Of a stretch of 6,977 bases of DNA, positions 6,181 to 6,977 are shown piece after piece. A model generated the notes under the pieces. It made no database searches, had not been told where the DNA came from, and saw nothing but the letters and a program-made list of their open reading frames with translations. The stretch spans positions 1-6,977 of the forward strand of contig JABMOJ010000314.1 of NCBI GenBank assembly GCA_013204195.1, in the 5' to 3' direction. This DNA comes from SAR86 cluster bacterium (GTDB lineage Bacteria; Pseudomonadota; Gammaproteobacteria; Pseudomonadales; Azotimanducaceae). Numbering within the stretch: the first letter of the stretch is position 1; each line of letters starts with the position of its first letter. The position numbers were made by a program, and so were the translations under genes.

Positions 6181-6521
6181 GACCCCACGCTACCCTGCTC
6201 TTGATATTACTCACTATCCTACCCGCGATGAGTCAAGACACAACACGTAAAACCACCCCGGCCGATGGGAAAACCACGTGCAGCACGCGAAAGATTACGC
6301 ATAGATTGGAATACCATTCGGCAGGGAGGCAGCATGCGGTGTCGATCATCAAATACCACCCACCCTGAAGCAAACTAAAAATCCAGCATCACCTTGCGGC
6401 TTTATCCTGATGATCTCGTGGCGCGCTTACCGATGATGAAACCAAACCACCGCCGCGGGACAGCAAGTGGTTTGTCTAGGATGTGCGGGAAGGCATTTGA
6501 AAAAATTTACTTTGGCGGCGA
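6181..6521. other. 341-bp gap between the SDR gene and the PhyH-family gene
   Basis: No gene is supported on either strand. On the minus strand TTGACT (6236-6231) matches the -35 consensus at five of six positions, but no good -10 lies at 16-18 bases; AGTAAT at 19 bases is the nearest. AAAACCAC occurs twice, at 6249-6256 and 6270-6277, 21 bp apart. An 8-bp perfect inverted repeat, CAAACCAC (6443-6450) and GTGGTTTG (6467-6474), encloses a GC-rich 16-base loop. It is 48 bp past the SDR stop and has no T-run. Confidence 0.55.
6443..6474. repeat. Inverted repeat, 8-bp arms and 16-base loop, downstream of the SDR gene
   Basis: CAAACCAC pairs perfectly with GTGGTTTG across a 16-base loop containing CCGCGG. 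Its place after the SDR stop suits an RNA-processing or weak termination hairpin, but no run of T follows on the minus strand, so a standard intrinsic terminator is not supported. The arm contains the AAACCAC word seen twice more nearer the PhyH start. Confidence 0.35.
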
Positions 6522-6977
6522 TTACCAGGGTAGTTCTTCACCATCCCAATTCCAGAACCGACCGCTCTGCGCCATGCTGAGCTTGTCGATTACTGCGATT
6601 AAGCCCTCGACACTCTGCTCGACACTCAAGTCGGCATCAGAGCCACCCATATCGGTTCGCACCCAACCTGGGTGCACAGGACAAGCAATGACACCCTCGG
6701 CGAGTAACTCGTTGGCCATCACCTGCATTACTTTGTTCAAGGCGGCCTTGGAACTGCGATATGCATAGAGACCGGTGCCTGGCCGACTGATTGAGCCCAT
6801 GTAGCTGGAGACACTGATGATGCGCGGTCGGTCTGCTAGCTTGAGATTCTTTAGCAACATCGACGAAAGCATGAACGGCGCGATCGTGTTGGTGTTGAAC
6901 GCCGCCAGCCAGCTTTCGGCATCCATATCATTCAAGCCCTGCTGCGCACTACCCTTCACTCCCGCATTGTTAAGCAG
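6522..6977 (-). CDS. Short-chain dehydrogenase/reductase, CsgA/sniffer-like, 5' end cut off by the window edge
   Basis: The last 151 residues of a classical SDR, an NAD(P)-dependent oxidoreductase of roughly 225-240 residues. The reading frame runs through the right edge. The first visible residues, L-L-N-N-A-G, are the conserved NNAG motif, so a GTG shortly after (6959) codes an internal Val and is not the start. Then come N-T-x-A-P-F-M-L-S (the NxxG-like helix Asn), the catalytic Ser in S-V-S-S-Y-M-G-S-I, Y-R-S-S-K (YxxxK) and H-P-G-W-V-R-T-D-M-G-G. The ending F-W-N-W-D-G-E-E-L-P-W is typical of the C-factor/sniffer carbonyl reductase subgroup. The missing N-terminus would hold the TGxxxGxG cofactor loop. 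The substrate is unknown. Confidence 0.9.
   Translation of the reverse strand: MLNNAGVKGSAQQGLNDMDAESWLAAFNTNTIAPFMLSSMLLKNLKLADRPRIISVSSYMGSISRPGTGLYAYRSSKAALNKVMQVMANELLAEGVIACPVHPGWVRTDMGGSDADLSVEQSVEGLIAVIDKLSMAQSGRFWNWDGEELPW

Overview
The window looks like chromosomal DNA of a Gram-negative, probably marine, gammaproteobacterium, perhaps of the Spongiibacteraceae/Halieaceae type. This rests on the gene mix (coniferyl-aldehyde-type ALDH, YncB/CurA-like reductase, PhyH dioxygenase, CsgA-like SDR), moderate GC and Shine-Dalgarno usage. It is an impression from gene content, not a proven assignment. All six genes found lie on the minus strand, so transcription runs from high to low coordinates.

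Layout in transcription order: (1) the 3' part of a short-chain dehydrogenase (6977-6522, open at the right edge); (2) a 341-bp non-coding gap; (3) a phytanoyl-CoA dioxygenase-family Fe(II)/2-oxoglutarate oxygenase (6180-5233); (4) a 303-bp gap that carries the control region of the next genes; (5) a compact probable operon of coniferyl-aldehyde-type dehydrogenase (4929-3469), TetR regulator (3472-2813, overlapping by 4 bp) and YncB/CurA-like NADP-dependent reductase (2750-1731, GTG start); (6) a 373-bp gap with a possible 32-codon hydrophobic ORF and a repeat-like motif; (7) a glutathione synthetase of the eukaryotic type (1357-1, open at the left edge). Gene 7 has 452 uninterrupted codons but no stop inside the window, so it is easily missed.

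The central operon looks like a self-regulated aldehyde/enone-handling unit. One enzyme oxidises an aldehyde to an acid and another reduces a conjugated double bond. The TetR protein encoded between them probably binds two 13-bp palindromes, TGAC-N5-GTCA, centred 22 bp apart just upstream of the dehydrogenase. One palindrome fills the spacer between candidate -35 and -10 hexamers and the other covers the predicted start site. The flanking dioxygenase and SDR would fit a wider catabolic neighbourhood, but the gaps around them suggest separate transcription.

The most unusual item is the eukaryotic-type glutathione synthetase. Most proteobacteria use the unrelated GshB. This copy keeps the main catalytic and metal-binding residues but differs at several substrate- and ATP-contact positions.
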